From Phycisphaerales bacterium (GTDB lineage Bacteria; Planctomycetota; Phycisphaerae; Phycisphaerales; UBA1924), in contig JADLGW010000050.1 of the NCBI GenBank assembly GCA_020849105.1, positions 1 through 64,000 on the forward strand: 64,000 nucleotides of DNA, given 5' to 3'. Shown one piece after another: positions 26,170-35,040 of the stretch. The notes under the pieces are model-generated. The model had not been told where the DNA came from and searched no databases. It was given only the letters and a program-made list of their open reading frames with translations. Each line of letters opens with the position of its first letter. Position 1 is the stretch's first letter. The position numbers were made by a program, and so were the translations under genes.

Positions 26170-26173
<4 letters not shown>

Positions 26174-27138
26174 GTCCGCACCGGCTGCCCGCCCGCACGC
26201 GCCCTGATCGTGTCCAGCATCGCCCGAACTTCCGACGCCATCCTGGTGTTCGGGAACTCGCGGATGATTCGCTCGCCCACGCCGCGGGCGGTCTCCCAGT
26301 TCCGGTCCTGCACGGCGAGTTTGAACTGCGCCCCGAGGTTCTCCCTGGCCTTCCCGATCACCCCCCGGGCGACCTCCCGGTACGGCTCGGCCTCCGCCCC
26401 GGTCAGGTAGACGTCCAGTTCCTTCATCAGGTCCAGCGCTTCCTCCGCTCGCCCGTGCTGCGCTGATTCCAGGAACCGCCGCTCCAGGTCCTCCTTGTAC
26501 GCGGTCCGGGCGGAATCGATCCGCCGCGCCAGCCCCGGCACCGCCGGTGACTCCGGGTACAGCCGTGCCGTCCGCGCCGCCTCCACGATTGACTGGTCCC
26601 ACCGCCGCTGCACGATCAGGTGATCGATCCGCGCGATCGCCTCCTCCACCAGTTTCCGCTGCGTCTGTTCGCGCGCCTGCTCCACCCGCTGGCGGAACTC
26701 CTCCGCATCGGCCCGGTACCCGAACCGCTCCGCCAGTTCGCCCACCAGCACCATGGCGGCGTCCCAGTCGCCCGCGCCAAGGTCTTCCTCGATCGCCCCC
26801 CGCAGCAGGTCGCGCTCGCGCTTCCGGTGCAGCACCCGCCGCGCATCATCCGACAGCGCCTGCTGCTCCGACATCCGCTCGATCGCCGCCTGGAGCGCGG
26901 CCATCTCCGGCGGACGCCGCGGCCCGCGCCGCCCCGCGAAGACCACCAGCGGCAGCAGCGCCACCGTCAGCACCACGCCCAGCGCCCCGGACGCGGTCAT
27001 GGCCTGACCCGCCTGCGGAACGCGCACCCCGATCACGATCAGCGCCACACTCAGCGAGATCGCGGCGATCGGGCACGCGGCCGCCCACCACGGGAAGTGC
27101 TCCCGCGGCGGGGGATCCGGTTGAGTCGTGTCGTCCAT
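26170..27138 (-). CDS. Membrane-anchored helical repeat protein (TPR-like)
   Basis: A 322-residue protein. Two adjacent helices near residues 20-40 and 50-68 (CPIAAISLSVALIVIGV; GALGVVLTVALLPLVVFAG) anchor it, followed by about 240 residues of charged amphipathic helices with recurring pairs such as DWDAAMVLVGELAERFG, RRWDQSIVEAARTARLYP and RNWETARGVGERIIREFP. These resemble tetratricopeptide units (W/A/P positions), so a cytoplasmic protein-protein scaffold is likely. Function unknown. GGAGGGG just before the ATG at 27138 fixes the start. It heads the four-gene coupled series ending at 24085. Confidence 0.78.
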
Positions 27139-27185
27139 TCCCCTCCTCCGGCACGGCTGTGGACCGGCGCCCCGCCGCACATTCG

Positions 27186-27208
27186 CACAGGCGGGACGCC
27201 TGTGCCAC
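27186..27208. repeat. CACAGGCG/CGCCTGTG palindrome, intergenic copy
   Basis: CACAGGCG-GGA-CGCCTGTG followed by CCAC is identical to the copy inside the ureohydrolase gene at 3851-3873. It lies just beyond the 3' end of the cupin gene and upstream of the TPR-like gene. Confidence 0.9.
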
Positions 27209-27213
27209 AAGAG

Positions 27214-27591
27214 TCAACTCCCCGGCGTCGGGTCGCCGCAGTTCCGCGTCACCGGCACCAGGCACAGGAACCGCAGGCCGCCGGCCCCGGCACTGAACTG
27301 GTGCTCGTGATCGGCCGGCACATAGACGACGTCACCGGCCCGCAGCGGGTTGTCCTTGCCGTTGAGCAGGACGGTCCCACCGCCCCCGACGATGAACACC
27401 TCATGCTCATAATCGTGGCTGTGCCGCGGCGAGTGCCCTCCGGGCTCCACCTGGAACTGCCGCAGCGCGAAGTTGGGCGCCCCGTGCTCCCGCCCGACCA
27501 TCACGGCCATGGTGACGCCCTGCACGCCGGGGACCTGGGCGGGCTTCCTCTCGACCTCGTCAATATGTCGTATGAGTCCGGTAGGTCCCAT
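27214..27591 (-). CDS. Cupin-domain protein
   Basis: A 125-residue single-domain beta-barrel. Cupin motif 1 is GGHSPRHSHDYEHEVFIVGGGG (metal ligands His, His, Glu) and motif 2 is PADHEHQFSAG (His). The conserved arrangement suggests a metal-binding enzyme or ligand sensor, but no substrate can be named. ATG at 27591 is used; a TTG six bases upstream is possible. The first codons (MGPTGLIRH) overlap a CATAGGTCCC-type repeat, so the start region may be repeat-derived. Confidence 0.85.
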   Translation of the reverse strand: MGPTGLIRHIDEVERKPAQVPGVQGVTMAVMVGREHGAPNFALRQFQVEPGGHSPRHSHDYEHEVFIVGGGGTVLLNGKDNPLRAGDVVYVPADHEHQFSAGAGGLRFLCLVPVTRNCGDPTPGS

Positions 27592-27615
27592 GGGCAAGTC
27601 TATCTACCATGCCCC

Positions 27616-28290
27616 ATGCCCAGCACCATGCCCGCCCGGGGGTCGCTTGTGACCGTCGAGGCCTTCCCACTGGGGCCGTTCGAGACCAACTGCTATCTGG
27701 TGTACCGGTCCGGAAGGGAGGCAGCGGGCAGCGCGTGCTGGGTCGTTGATGCGGGCTACGAGCCGGGTGCGTTGGTGGAGCGGGTCCGCGAACTGAGGCT
27801 GAGCCCGCGGGCGCTCATCCTGACGCACACGCACGCGGACCACATCGCCGGCGTGGACGAGGTGCGGGATGTACTGGGCGTCCCGGTGTGGGTCCACGAA
27901 GCGGAGGCGTCGTGGCTGACCGACCCGATGCTCAACCTGAGTGCCGCGGTCGGCTTGCCGGTGACCGCCCGCCCGGCGGAGCGTTCGCTGTGCGACGGCG
28001 AGGCGCTGGACCTTGCCGGCGCGGCGTGGCGCGTCCTCCACACTCCCGGGCACTCCCCCGGCGGCATCTCGCTCTACCAACCGGAGAGCCGGCTCGTCCT
28101 CGCGGGCGATGCCCTGTTCAGCGGCTCCGTCGGGCGCACCGACTTCCCCGGTTCCGACCCCAGTACCCTCGCACAGTCCATCCGGCTCCGCCTCTACACG
28201 CTCCCTGACGACACTACCGTCTACCCCGGCCACGGGCCGGAAACGACGATCGGCGTGGAGAAGCGCTCGAACCCCTTCGTGCGGGCCTGA
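27616..28290 (+). CDS. MBL-fold metallo-hydrolase (glyoxalase II-like)
   Basis: A 224-residue cytosolic metallo-beta-lactamase-fold hydrolase. The metal motif THTHADHIAG (near residue 64), the next His in HTPGHSPGGI (near 135), the Asp in AGDALFSGSVGRTD (near 160) and the last His in YPGHGPET (near 210) are all present. It fits the short YcbL/hydroxyacylglutathione-hydrolase-like group that acts on thioesters, though the physiological substrate is unknown. It is divergent from the cupin gene with a 24-bp gap and convergent to the kinase gene. Confidence 0.9.
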   Translation: MPSTMPARGSLVTVEAFPLGPFETNCYLVYRSGREAAGSACWVVDAGYEPGALVERVRELRLSPRALILTHTHADHIAGVDEVRDVLGVPVWVHEAEASWLTDPMLNLSAAVGLPVTARPAERSLCDGEALDLAGAAWRVLHTPGHSPGGISLYQPESRLVLAGDALFSGSVGRTDFPGSDPSTLAQSIRLRLYTLPDDTTVYPGHGPETTIGVEKRSNPFVRA

Positions 28291-28378
28291 CCCGGTGCTT
28301 CCACGCCGTGGCCGACGGGGGGCGGATCACTGCGCCCTTGACAACCTGCCCGCATCAACGGCGAGTTCATCATGAGAT

Positions 28379-30748
28379 TCACTCCGCCAAGACAGCCCGC
28401 GCCAGGGCCGCGCGGCGGGCCTTGTCGCCGACTCGCCCGCTCTCCTCCAGAGGTTGGTACAGGGCGAACCGGGGCGGCGCCCCCGCGGCCTCGCCCGGCG
28501 CCCACCAGAGCACCGCGTCCACGACGCGGACCTGCGAGAGCCATGTGCCGATTGCCGTCGCCGCGTCGGGCGAATCGAGCGGCAGCAGCCCCCGGACGGA
28601 ACGCGCCTGTGACTCCAGGTCCACCTGGTCATCGCCGGCTTCGTCGCCGTAGACCGCCATGCCGGCCGCCCGCACCCGGTCGAGCGCGGCCGTGAGACGT
28701 TCCTGCACATCCGCAGAAAGCGGTGGTTGCAGGTCGCTCACGACCAGGACTCGCCCGTCCACCGGCACGAGTGCCGGGGCCGGCGCGGCTGCACGCAACT
28801 CCGTGTGGAAACGCCCGTCGCCCTCCACCGTGCTCGCGGGGATAACCGGGGCAACGGGAGCGGACGGGGGCAGGACGCCGTGTACCGCGTCGAACCGCTG
28901 CGACACGGCCGCACGCACCCTGCCGCTCATCGCCCTCGTGCCGATGAGCAGCACCAGGCCGACGACCACGGCCAGGAACAGGAACAATGCGAGGCTCATC
29001 CCCGGGTTGAACCCTGCGGCAAAGTCCTTGCGGCGGCGCTGCTGGCGACGCGACGCCATCCTCTCGTGGGCCCGGTGCCGGGCCGCCTGCATCCGAGCGT
29101 GGGCCCGCTCCAGTTGCTCGGCCGCCGATCGCACCTGCCGGCGCGACTCGTCCACCGATGCCCGAACTGAAGCCGCAATGTGCTCGCGGTGCGGGCGCTC
29201 GGCCGCCGGCGTTTCCACGTCCATCCCGTCCACCGCGTAGCGCCCGGACCACCAGTCGGTCAGCCGCACGCGCGGGCGGCGGCGTTGACTCTCGGAAGGC
29301 ATGTCGGGGGCCGGAACGGCCCAACTCCGCGGCTCTTCACGGGGCGGCACCGGTGACGCGGCGGCCGCGACAACCTCGGGCTCCCGCCGCTCGCGCTCCG
29401 GACTCTGATGGAACTCCGGGTCCGCATCGTCCTGCGGCCGGATGCGCGACGCCCCCCCCATGCTCGGCAGGTCCGCGGGCCTCACCGCGAATGGGTCGCT
29501 CGCCTCGCGCACGAACTGGACGTCGGCCAGCATCTCGCCCGCCGACTCGTACCGGTGGTCGTAGTCCGTCATCGCCCGCCGCACGATCCACCGCACCGCC
29601 TCCGGGCAGCGCAGGCCGATCTTCGACAGCCCGCCGTGGGCGGGGAACGAGTTCTCGATGACGCTGAACATCACCGCGCCCGCCCCGAAGACGTCGAACT
29701 TCGCCCCGTTCACCTGGTGCACCTTCACGCCCTTGAGGGCCATGCGCACCATCTCCGGGTCGCGGAAGTACTCCGTCCCGTGGGTCGTGAGCGTCATCGC
29801 CGATCGCAGCGAAGAGACCAGCCCGAAATCCACCAGGTGGGCCGCCTGCCTGTCCACGACGATGTTGTCGGGCTTCACGTCCTTGTGCCACAGCCCGCCG
29901 CGGTGGTAGGTGTCCAGCGTCAGGAGCAGGTCGGCGGTGTAGCCGAGCGCCGCGTGCAACTCCGCGTTTCCAAGGCCGCCCGGCCCCGCGGCGGCGTGCA
30001 GGCGCTGCGTCACAAGCGTGAGCGACTCCCCCGGCACATACCGCGTGACGTAGTAGAACCGCTCGTCGCTCAGGTCGTGCTCCAGCACCAGCCCGAGTTT
30101 CTTGGCGGCCTCCAGGGCCCGGCTCTCGCGCACGACCTGCGGCAGGCTGGAGCCGTCGCTGAGCGAGAATGTCTTGATGACGACCTGGCCCACGCCGCGC
30201 TGCCCGGCACGCTCGAACCCCGCACGCTTGATCTCGTCGGGCTCGGCCACATACAGCCGTCCGCCGGAACCACCCCCGGGCAGCGACCCGGTGATGCGGT
30301 AGCCGTCGAACTGGCCGGCCCTGCCGCGCGGCGGCTTGTCGGCGCCCGGGGCCGCGGCCACAGCCTCCGGGAGGCGCCGTTCCAGGCCCTCCGTCAGGCC
30401 GGTCAGGCACAGCAGCCGCGCCGGGTGCCCGACGGCAATCCGGTACACGCTGCGCCCCAGTGCCATGACCTCCCCCTGGATCGCCCGCCCGTAGTGGCTC
30501 GCGGCCGACCACCGTCCGAAGATCACGCTCCCCACTGTCAGCGGGACGAACGCGATGGTCGTGATGACCGCCCCGACCAGGCGCAGCACGTCACCGACTT
30601 CTCCGACGATGAACCTGGCGACCTGCGACACGAGCCAGTACACCCCCTTGCCGGCCGGGACCAGGATGTACATCACAAGGATGACGGCCGCGAAGATCCC
30701 GACCGCCGCGACGGCCAGGAACACGAGGAGTCCTGAAAGGGCTGGCAT
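28379..30748 (-). CDS. Transmembrane Ser/Thr protein kinase with extracytoplasmic domain
   Basis: A 789-residue protein. Two N-terminal helices (about residues 5-30 and 55-77) precede a kinase domain at about 150-430 with Lys192 (VVIKTF), Asp290-Asn295 (HKDVKPDN; HKD replaces the usual HRD) and DFG at 307-309. The glycine loop (LPGGGSGGRLYV) is atypical. A helix at about 588-609 (LALFLFLAVVVGLVLLIG) leads to a C-terminal domain of about 150 residues. Residues near 447-456 (HQSPERERRE) are encoded by a dispersed repeat (29381-29410). It lies 24 bp downstream of an ECF sigma gene, the arrangement known for planctomycete ECF-kinase pairs, so phosphorylation may control that sigma factor. Confidence 0.87.
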   Translation of the reverse strand: MPALSGLLVFLAVAAVGIFAAVILVMYILVPAGKGVYWLVSQVARFIVGEVGDVLRLVGAVITTIAFVPLTVGSVIFGRWSAASHYGRAIQGEVMALGRSVYRIAVGHPARLLCLTGLTEGLERRLPEAVAAAPGADKPPRGRAGQFDGYRITGSLPGGGSGGRLYVAEPDEIKRAGFERAGQRGVGQVVIKTFSLSDGSSLPQVVRESRALEAAKKLGLVLEHDLSDERFYYVTRYVPGESLTLVTQRLHAAAGPGGLGNAELHAALGYTADLLLTLDTYHRGGLWHKDVKPDNIVVDRQAAHLVDFGLVSSLRSAMTLTTHGTEYFRDPEMVRMALKGVKVHQVNGAKFDVFGAGAVMFSVIENSFPAHGGLSKIGLRCPEAVRWIVRRAMTDYDHRYESAGEMLADVQFVREASDPFAVRPADLPSMGGASRIRPQDDADPEFHQSPERERREPEVVAAAASPVPPREEPRSWAVPAPDMPSESQRRRPRVRLTDWWSGRYAVDGMDVETPAAERPHREHIAASVRASVDESRRQVRSAAEQLERAHARMQAARHRAHERMASRRQQRRRKDFAAGFNPGMSLALFLFLAVVVGLVLLIGTRAMSGRVRAAVSQRFDAVHGVLPPSAPVAPVIPASTVEGDGRFHTELRAAAPAPALVPVDGRVLVVSDLQPPLSADVQERLTAALDRVRAAGMAVYGDEAGDDQVDLESQARSVRGLLPLDSPDAATAIGTWLSQVRVVDAVLWWAPGEAAGAPPRFALYQPLEESGRVGDKARRAALARAVLAE
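29381..29410. repeat. SPERERR-type repeat inside the kinase gene
   Basis: On the minus strand the 30-bp segment reads CATCAGAGTCCGGAGCGCGAG then CGGCGGGAG and encodes HQSPERERRE. It matches the intergenic copy at 13610-13634 at nearly every base. The residues around it are low-complexity linker. Confidence 0.82.
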
Positions 30749-30772
30749 GGTCCGGTACCTCCCAACCCGCGC

Positions 30773-31522
30773 CTAGCGGCTCGCGGGCGCCTGCTCCCCC
30801 CGGCGCAGTTCCATCTGCCGGTGGTAGATCTCGGCGATGCTCTCGTCAAAGAGGGCGTCGTCGGCCTTTGTGGGATTGAGGCTCACGCCGTTTCGTTCGG
30901 GCTCGTCCAGTTCGTCACGGGTGAAGGAATAGGTCTGGACGGTGACCTGGAGCCGGACTCGCAGCAGATCGCGGACCTTCGCCAGGCGCCGGCTGACCGT
31001 CGGTTCGCTCATCCCCAGGGCCGTCGCGACGTCCTTGCCCGGCTGCCCATCGAGCACCCTCATTCGGTAGATGGAAAAATCGGTAAAGTCGCACTCCTTC
31101 TCGACAAGGCGTATCGAGGCTTCCACCTTCGCCCGAAAGACCGCCGCCTCGTACGCGGCGTCGACCGGGGTGCTGTTGCCGGCCATCCACGACTCGTCGA
31201 ACTCACCGGATTTCCGTCCCGCGCCTCGCTTCTGGGCGTTGCGGCGGTCCATCTCGTCGCCCAGGACGTGCTTGGCGATCGCCAGGAGCCAGGTTGAGAA
31301 ACGGGCGCCTCGCGCGGGGTCGTAGCGCTCTATCGAGTCGGATAGGGCCGCGAGCGTTTCCTGGGACAGGTCGCGGACCGTCTCGGCCCCGATCCGCCCC
31401 TTGCCCCATTTGGTCAGTTGGGCTCGCAGGACCGGCCCGAACGTTTCCCATAACTCGAACCACGCGGCCTCGTCGTTCCGCTTCAGGCGCGCGATGAAAC
31501 TGGTGGTCATGGAGTTCAGCAT
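30773..31522 (-). CDS. RNA polymerase sigma factor (ECF-type, kinase-linked)
   Basis: A 249-residue sigma-70-family protein. Region 2 carries ETVRDLSQETLAALSDSIERYDPARGARFSTWLLAIAKHVLGDEMDRR, and a later helix-turn-helix (GQPGKDVATALGMSEPTVSRRLAKVRDLL) is region 4. A tail of about 50 residues follows. GGAGG three to four bases before ATG 31522 favours that start over the ATG at 31510. The next gene on the strand is the transmembrane kinase, 24 bp away, a pairing described for planctomycete ECF groups; the promoter targets are unknown. Confidence 0.9.
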   Translation of the reverse strand: MLNSMTTSFIARLKRNDEAAWFELWETFGPVLRAQLTKWGKGRIGAETVRDLSQETLAALSDSIERYDPARGARFSTWLLAIAKHVLGDEMDRRNAQKRGAGRKSGEFDESWMAGNSTPVDAAYEAAVFRAKVEASIRLVEKECDFTDFSIYRMRVLDGQPGKDVATALGMSEPTVSRRLAKVRDLLRVRLQVTVQTYSFTRDELDEPERNGVSLNPTKADDALFDESIAEIYHRQMELRRGEQAPASR

Positions 31523-31700
31523 GGGCCTCCAAAGGATACCAGCGATTCGTGCCATCGAAGCCCCGTTTTCGGGGCGTCGATGCGGTTTTCACATCGACGT
31601 CGCGGAGCCGACTTCGCCGGCACTGAAACTCCCCGCACCAATCTCCCAAGCACTCTCCATCGGGCCCGCGGCCGCCGCCCGGGACCACAGGAGAGCAACC

Positions 31701-32654
31701 ATGGCGTGCATCATGAAGACGGCCGTCCGGATCGGTGTTATCACGGCGCTGGTTGGCGGCGTGGCGGTCTGGGCCGCCGGGCCGGACAGCGTTCGGGCCA
31801 TCGTCCGGCAGACGCGGACGAGCGTGAAACATGTGATCGACAAGAACATCAGCGACCCGGTCGCGCTGCGGAGCCAACTGCGGGACCTGGAGGGTCAGTA
31901 CCCCAAGCGGATCGCCGCCGTGCGGGGGGACCTGGCCGAGGTAAACGAGCAGATCGCCCAGCTCCAGCGTGAACTGGAGGTCAGCCGGCGGGTGGTCTCG
32001 CTCGCGGACAATGACCTCCAGACGATGCAGGGCGTGCTCGCCGAGGCCGAGCGGACCAAGCAGGCGGGCGGCAGCCAGATCGTGAAGGTCCGGTTCGCGG
32101 ACGAGCGGATGTCGATGGACGACGCCTACGCGAAGGCGAACAAGGTCAGCCAGTTGCGGTCGGCCTACGCGACCAAGGCGGCGGACGTGGAGCGCGACCT
32201 GGGTTACCTGGGGCAGCAGAAGGACCGGCTGGCCAAACTGCTCGACAAACTGGAGCGGGAGCGGGCCGATTTCCAGAGCCAACTGTGGACGCTGGACCGA
32301 CAGGTGGACACCATCGCCCGCAACGACCGGCTGATCGGCCTGCTCCAGGACCGCCAGAAGACCATCGACGAGCAGAGCCGGTACGAGGCCGTGAGCCTCG
32401 GGCAGGTGACCGCGCGGTTCGCGGAGATCCGGGCCAAGCAGGAGGCGAAACTGGAGATGTTCGGGCAGTCCACGGAGATGGAGAACTACGAAGACCAGGC
32501 AAAGACCCAGATCGACTACGAGAAGGGGTCGGCGGCCCAGGGCCTGAAGCCGGTCGAGAAGATCAAACTCACCCCGTCCGTGATCGAGATCGGGCCGGAG
32601 GACGTGACGACCTTCGAGGGCCCGGCCGAGACGGTCGCCACGGGCGGTCGGTAA
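31701..32654 (+). CDS. Membrane-anchored coiled-coil protein
   Basis: A 317-residue protein. An N-terminal signal or anchor helix (VRIGVITALVGGVAVWAAG) is followed by about 200 residues of heptad-like helix (ALRSQLRDLEGQYPKRIAAVRGDLAEVNEQIAQLQREL, then repeated charged segments to about residue 240). The C-terminal 40 residues are not helical (IKLTPSVIEIGPEDVTTFEGP). No catalytic motif is seen; a structural or spacer role in the periplasm is likely but unproved. AGGAGA seven bases upstream fixes the ATG. It is divergent from the ECF sigma gene across 178 bp. Confidence 0.75.
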   Translation: MACIMKTAVRIGVITALVGGVAVWAAGPDSVRAIVRQTRTSVKHVIDKNISDPVALRSQLRDLEGQYPKRIAAVRGDLAEVNEQIAQLQRELEVSRRVVSLADNDLQTMQGVLAEAERTKQAGGSQIVKVRFADERMSMDDAYAKANKVSQLRSAYATKAADVERDLGYLGQQKDRLAKLLDKLERERADFQSQLWTLDRQVDTIARNDRLIGLLQDRQKTIDEQSRYEAVSLGQVTARFAEIRAKQEAKLEMFGQSTEMENYEDQAKTQIDYEKGSAAQGLKPVEKIKLTPSVIEIGPEDVTTFEGPAETVATGGR

Positions 32655-32658
32655 GTCC

Positions 32659-32887
32659 GGGGTACACCGCCACTCCGTGGCGGTTCTTCGAGGGTGCCGG
32701 AAACAGAACACCGCGACGGAGTCGCGGGGTACCCAAGCAGCAGTCTCCGCAGCCGCCGGCTGTCCCAACGGACGACCGGCGGCTGTTTCTTGGGTACCCC
32801 GCCACTCCGTGGCGGTTCCTCATGAAGCCTGAAGAAGAGACCGCGACGGAGTCGCGGGGTACCCCAAGAAGGAGTCGCGGGGTACCC
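32659..32887. repeat. Cluster of REPIN-like GGTACC/CGCCACTCCGTGGCG elements
   Basis: Two complete doublets (32659-32734 and 32792-32864) and a half copy (32871-32887) lie between the coiled-coil gene and mreB. In each doublet the left hairpin has the stem CCGCCAC/GTGGCGG and the right hairpin the stem CGCGAC/GTCGCG, so the two halves have diverged in the same way. The same family is at 2790-2855. No protein-coding frame is seen in 32655-33000. Confidence 0.88.
32750..32785 (+). terminator. Stem-loop with short T tract after the coiled-coil gene
   Basis: CAGCCGCCGG (32750-32759) pairs with CCGGCGGCTG (32776-32785), and GTCC/GGAC extends the inner stem. TTTCTT follows. It lies 95 bp past the stop codon, between two repeat doublets, so it may be a terminator or a repeat part. 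Confidence 0.5.
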
Positions 32888-33000
32888 TGGCACTACCGAC
32901 AGGCTCTTTGCTGGCCCGGCGCTCCACTTTCCGATATTCTCCGGGGTCATTGGCCCGACGGTCGCACCGCGCACGGACGCAGGAAGGAAGTGGACAGGCC

Positions 33001-34056
33001 GTGATCGACCGTTTCCTCGGCATGTTCAGCGTGGACATGGGGATCGACCTGGGGACGTGCAACACTCTGGTTGCCGTCCGCGGTCAGGGCATCATTCTCA
33101 ATGAACCCTCCGTCGTCGCCGTCCGCAAGGGGACGAACCAGGTGCTGATGACGGCCAACGGGCCGGCGGTGGGCTGGGTGGCCAAGGAGATGCTGGGCAA
33201 GACTCCCGGCTCCATTTCCGCCATCCGCCCGCTCAAGGACGGCGTGATCAGCGACTTCGAGATCACGGAGGCGATGCTCCAGTACTTCATCACGAAGGCG
33301 ACGGGCAAGAAGCGGATGATGGGCGTGGGCCCACGGGTCGTGATCTCCATCCCCTCCGGCATCACCGCCGTCGAGAAGCGGGCGGTGTTCGACTCGGCGG
33401 AACGGGCCGGGGCACGCCGCATCTACTTGCTGGAAGAACCGATCGCCGCCGCCATCGGCGCGGGCCTGCCCTTCGCCGAACCCACGGCGAGCATGATCGT
33501 GGACATCGGCGGCGGGACGACCGAGGTCGCGATCATGACCCTGGCCGACATCGCCGTGTGCGAGAGCGTGAGAGTCGCGGGCGACGACCTGGACGAGTCG
33601 ATCATCGGGCACATGAAGCGGACGTACAACCTGATGATCGGCGAGCAGTCGGCCGAGCGGATCAAGATCGAACTCGGGTCGGCGTCCCCGATGCCCGAGG
33701 AGCGGACGATGGAGGTCCGCGGGCGGGACATGATCTCCGGGCTGCCGCGGAAGACCACGGTGTCCAGCGAGGAGGTCCGCGAGGCCCTGCTGGAGCCCGT
33801 GGGCGCGATCGCCGAGGCCGTCACCCGAACGCTGGAGCGGGCCGAGCCGGAACTGGCCGCCGACCTTGTCGAGAACGGGATCATGCTCGCCGGCGGCGGG
33901 GCGCTGCTGCGAGGCCTTCCCGAAATGATGCAGAAGGCGACGGGCCTGGACGTCAAGGTCGCGGAGGACCCGCTCACCTGCGTCGCCCGCGGCACCGCGA
34001 TCTTCCTTGAGCACGACGAGTGGAAGGCCACGCTCGAAAACGACATGATGGCCTGA
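33001..34056 (+). CDS. mreB: Rod shape-determining protein MreB
   Basis: A 351-residue actin-fold ATPase that forms membrane-bound filaments guiding lateral peptidoglycan synthesis. GMFSVDMGIDLGTCNTLV (phosphate 1), GQGIILNEPSVVAV, DIGGGTTEVAIMTL (phosphate 2), GDDLDESI and the adenosine motif MLAGGGALLRGLPEMM are all present. The GTG at 33001 matches the family N-terminus; GGAAGGAAG lies 12-20 bases upstream. It heads a mreBCD cluster. GEQSAERIKIELGSA is the canonical membrane-distal segment. Confidence 0.97.
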   Translation: MIDRFLGMFSVDMGIDLGTCNTLVAVRGQGIILNEPSVVAVRKGTNQVLMTANGPAVGWVAKEMLGKTPGSISAIRPLKDGVISDFEITEAMLQYFITKATGKKRMMGVGPRVVISIPSGITAVEKRAVFDSAERAGARRIYLLEEPIAAAIGAGLPFAEPTASMIVDIGGGTTEVAIMTLADIAVCESVRVAGDDLDESIIGHMKRTYNLMIGEQSAERIKIELGSASPMPEERTMEVRGRDMISGLPRKTTVSSEEVREALLEPVGAIAEAVTRTLERAEPELAADLVENGIMLAGGGALLRGLPEMMQKATGLDVKVAEDPLTCVARGTAIFLEHDEWKATLENDMMA

Positions 34057-34173
34057 AGAGAACGCGGAGGTCGCCGGGGTCGCGGAGAAACGCAGAGGGA
34101 ACCGAGAAACGGCACGGCCGGGCGACCCCTCCGCGTCTCCTGAGCCCTCTGCGTTCTCTTCGCTGGACGGCCC
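34057..34173. repeat. Inverted repeat of the GCAGAGGG/GCGGAGG type between mreB and mreC
   Basis: GAGAACGCGGAGG and GAGAAACGCAGAGGG on the left face CCTCCGCGTCTCC and CCCTCTGCGTTCTCTT on the right (roughly 34062-34108 against 34130-34162). A related purine-rich stretch occurs at 48896-48985. It separates two operon genes and could affect mRNA stability. Confidence 0.7.
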
Positions 34174-35040
34174 ATGCATCACGGTCGAGGCCATCAACGG
34201 GGGATGACGGCCGCGGTCCTCGTTCTGGCCGCGCTCGCCGTGCTGCCTATGCGGTGGACGTCCTGGGCCGGCCAGTTCGGGGCCGTCCCTCGGTTCCTGA
34301 TTGCCCCGGTCGCCGGGCTCGTGGCGTCACTGACCGGGTGGATGACGCGCCCGGAAGGGCTTGAGAGCAACCCGGTCCTGGCGGAGGTCAAGAGTCAGCG
34401 CGACCTCTTCCAGGCGATGTACCTGCAGCAGCGGGACCTGGTGGCGGCGCTCGAGCAGCAACTCGACGAGTTTCGCGCCCGGGAGCAGCCGCTTGGCCTG
34501 CGCCACCTGGTTGCCCGCGTCATCGGCTCACCCGGCAACCCGGGGTCGGGCATCCTCATCGTCAAAGCCGGCAAGCGGCACGGCGTGGAGCCCCGGACCG
34601 TCGCGGTCGCCGGCGGCGCACAGGTCGTCGGGAGGATCGAGGACGTCTCGGCCACGACGTGCGAACTGGTGCTTCTCACCAACAGGGCGTCGGGGTCCAT
34701 CGCCGGCGTCATCCCCGCAAAGAACGGCGAGGACGAGGGCATCCGGATGCCGTACCTGTACCCAACCAGCGGCGGCACGCTCCAGGGTCTCGTCATGTAC
34801 AACGAGTCGAAGCGGGGCGTGCCGCAGCCCCAGGCCGCCCTCGGCGACACGGTGCGCCTCGACGACCAGACGTGGCCGGCCAGCGCGCAGCAACTGGTCC
34901 TCGGGACGGTCGTCAGCATCGATCACCCGCCGGAATCGCCGACGCGCCAGCTCGTCACCGTCCGACCCACGCTGCGACTGGACCGCGTGACGGAGGTCAC
35001 GCTGCGCCTGGCGGAACGCCGGGAAGGCGGCACGCCGTGA
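34174..35040 (+). CDS. mreC: Rod shape-determining protein MreC
   Basis: A 288-residue protein with a single N-terminal helix (MTAAVLVLAALAVLP), a coiled segment (residues about 65-105, SQRDLFQAMYLQQRDLVAALEQQLDEF) and the periplasmic double beta-barrel (GSGILIVKAGKRHGV, QVVGRIEDVSATTCELVLLTN, YNESKRGVPQPQAALGDTV). MreC links MreB to PBP2/RodA. The start could be 34174 or the ATG at 34204, which has a GGGG box just upstream. Its stop overlaps the GTG of mreD. Confidence 0.94.
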   Translation: MHHGRGHQRGMTAAVLVLAALAVLPMRWTSWAGQFGAVPRFLIAPVAGLVASLTGWMTRPEGLESNPVLAEVKSQRDLFQAMYLQQRDLVAALEQQLDEFRAREQPLGLRHLVARVIGSPGNPGSGILIVKAGKRHGVEPRTVAVAGGAQVVGRIEDVSATTCELVLLTNRASGSIAGVIPAKNGEDEGIRMPYLYPTSGGTLQGLVMYNESKRGVPQPQAALGDTVRLDDQTWPASAQQLVLGTVVSIDHPPESPTRQLVTVRPTLRLDRVTEVTLRLAERREGGTP

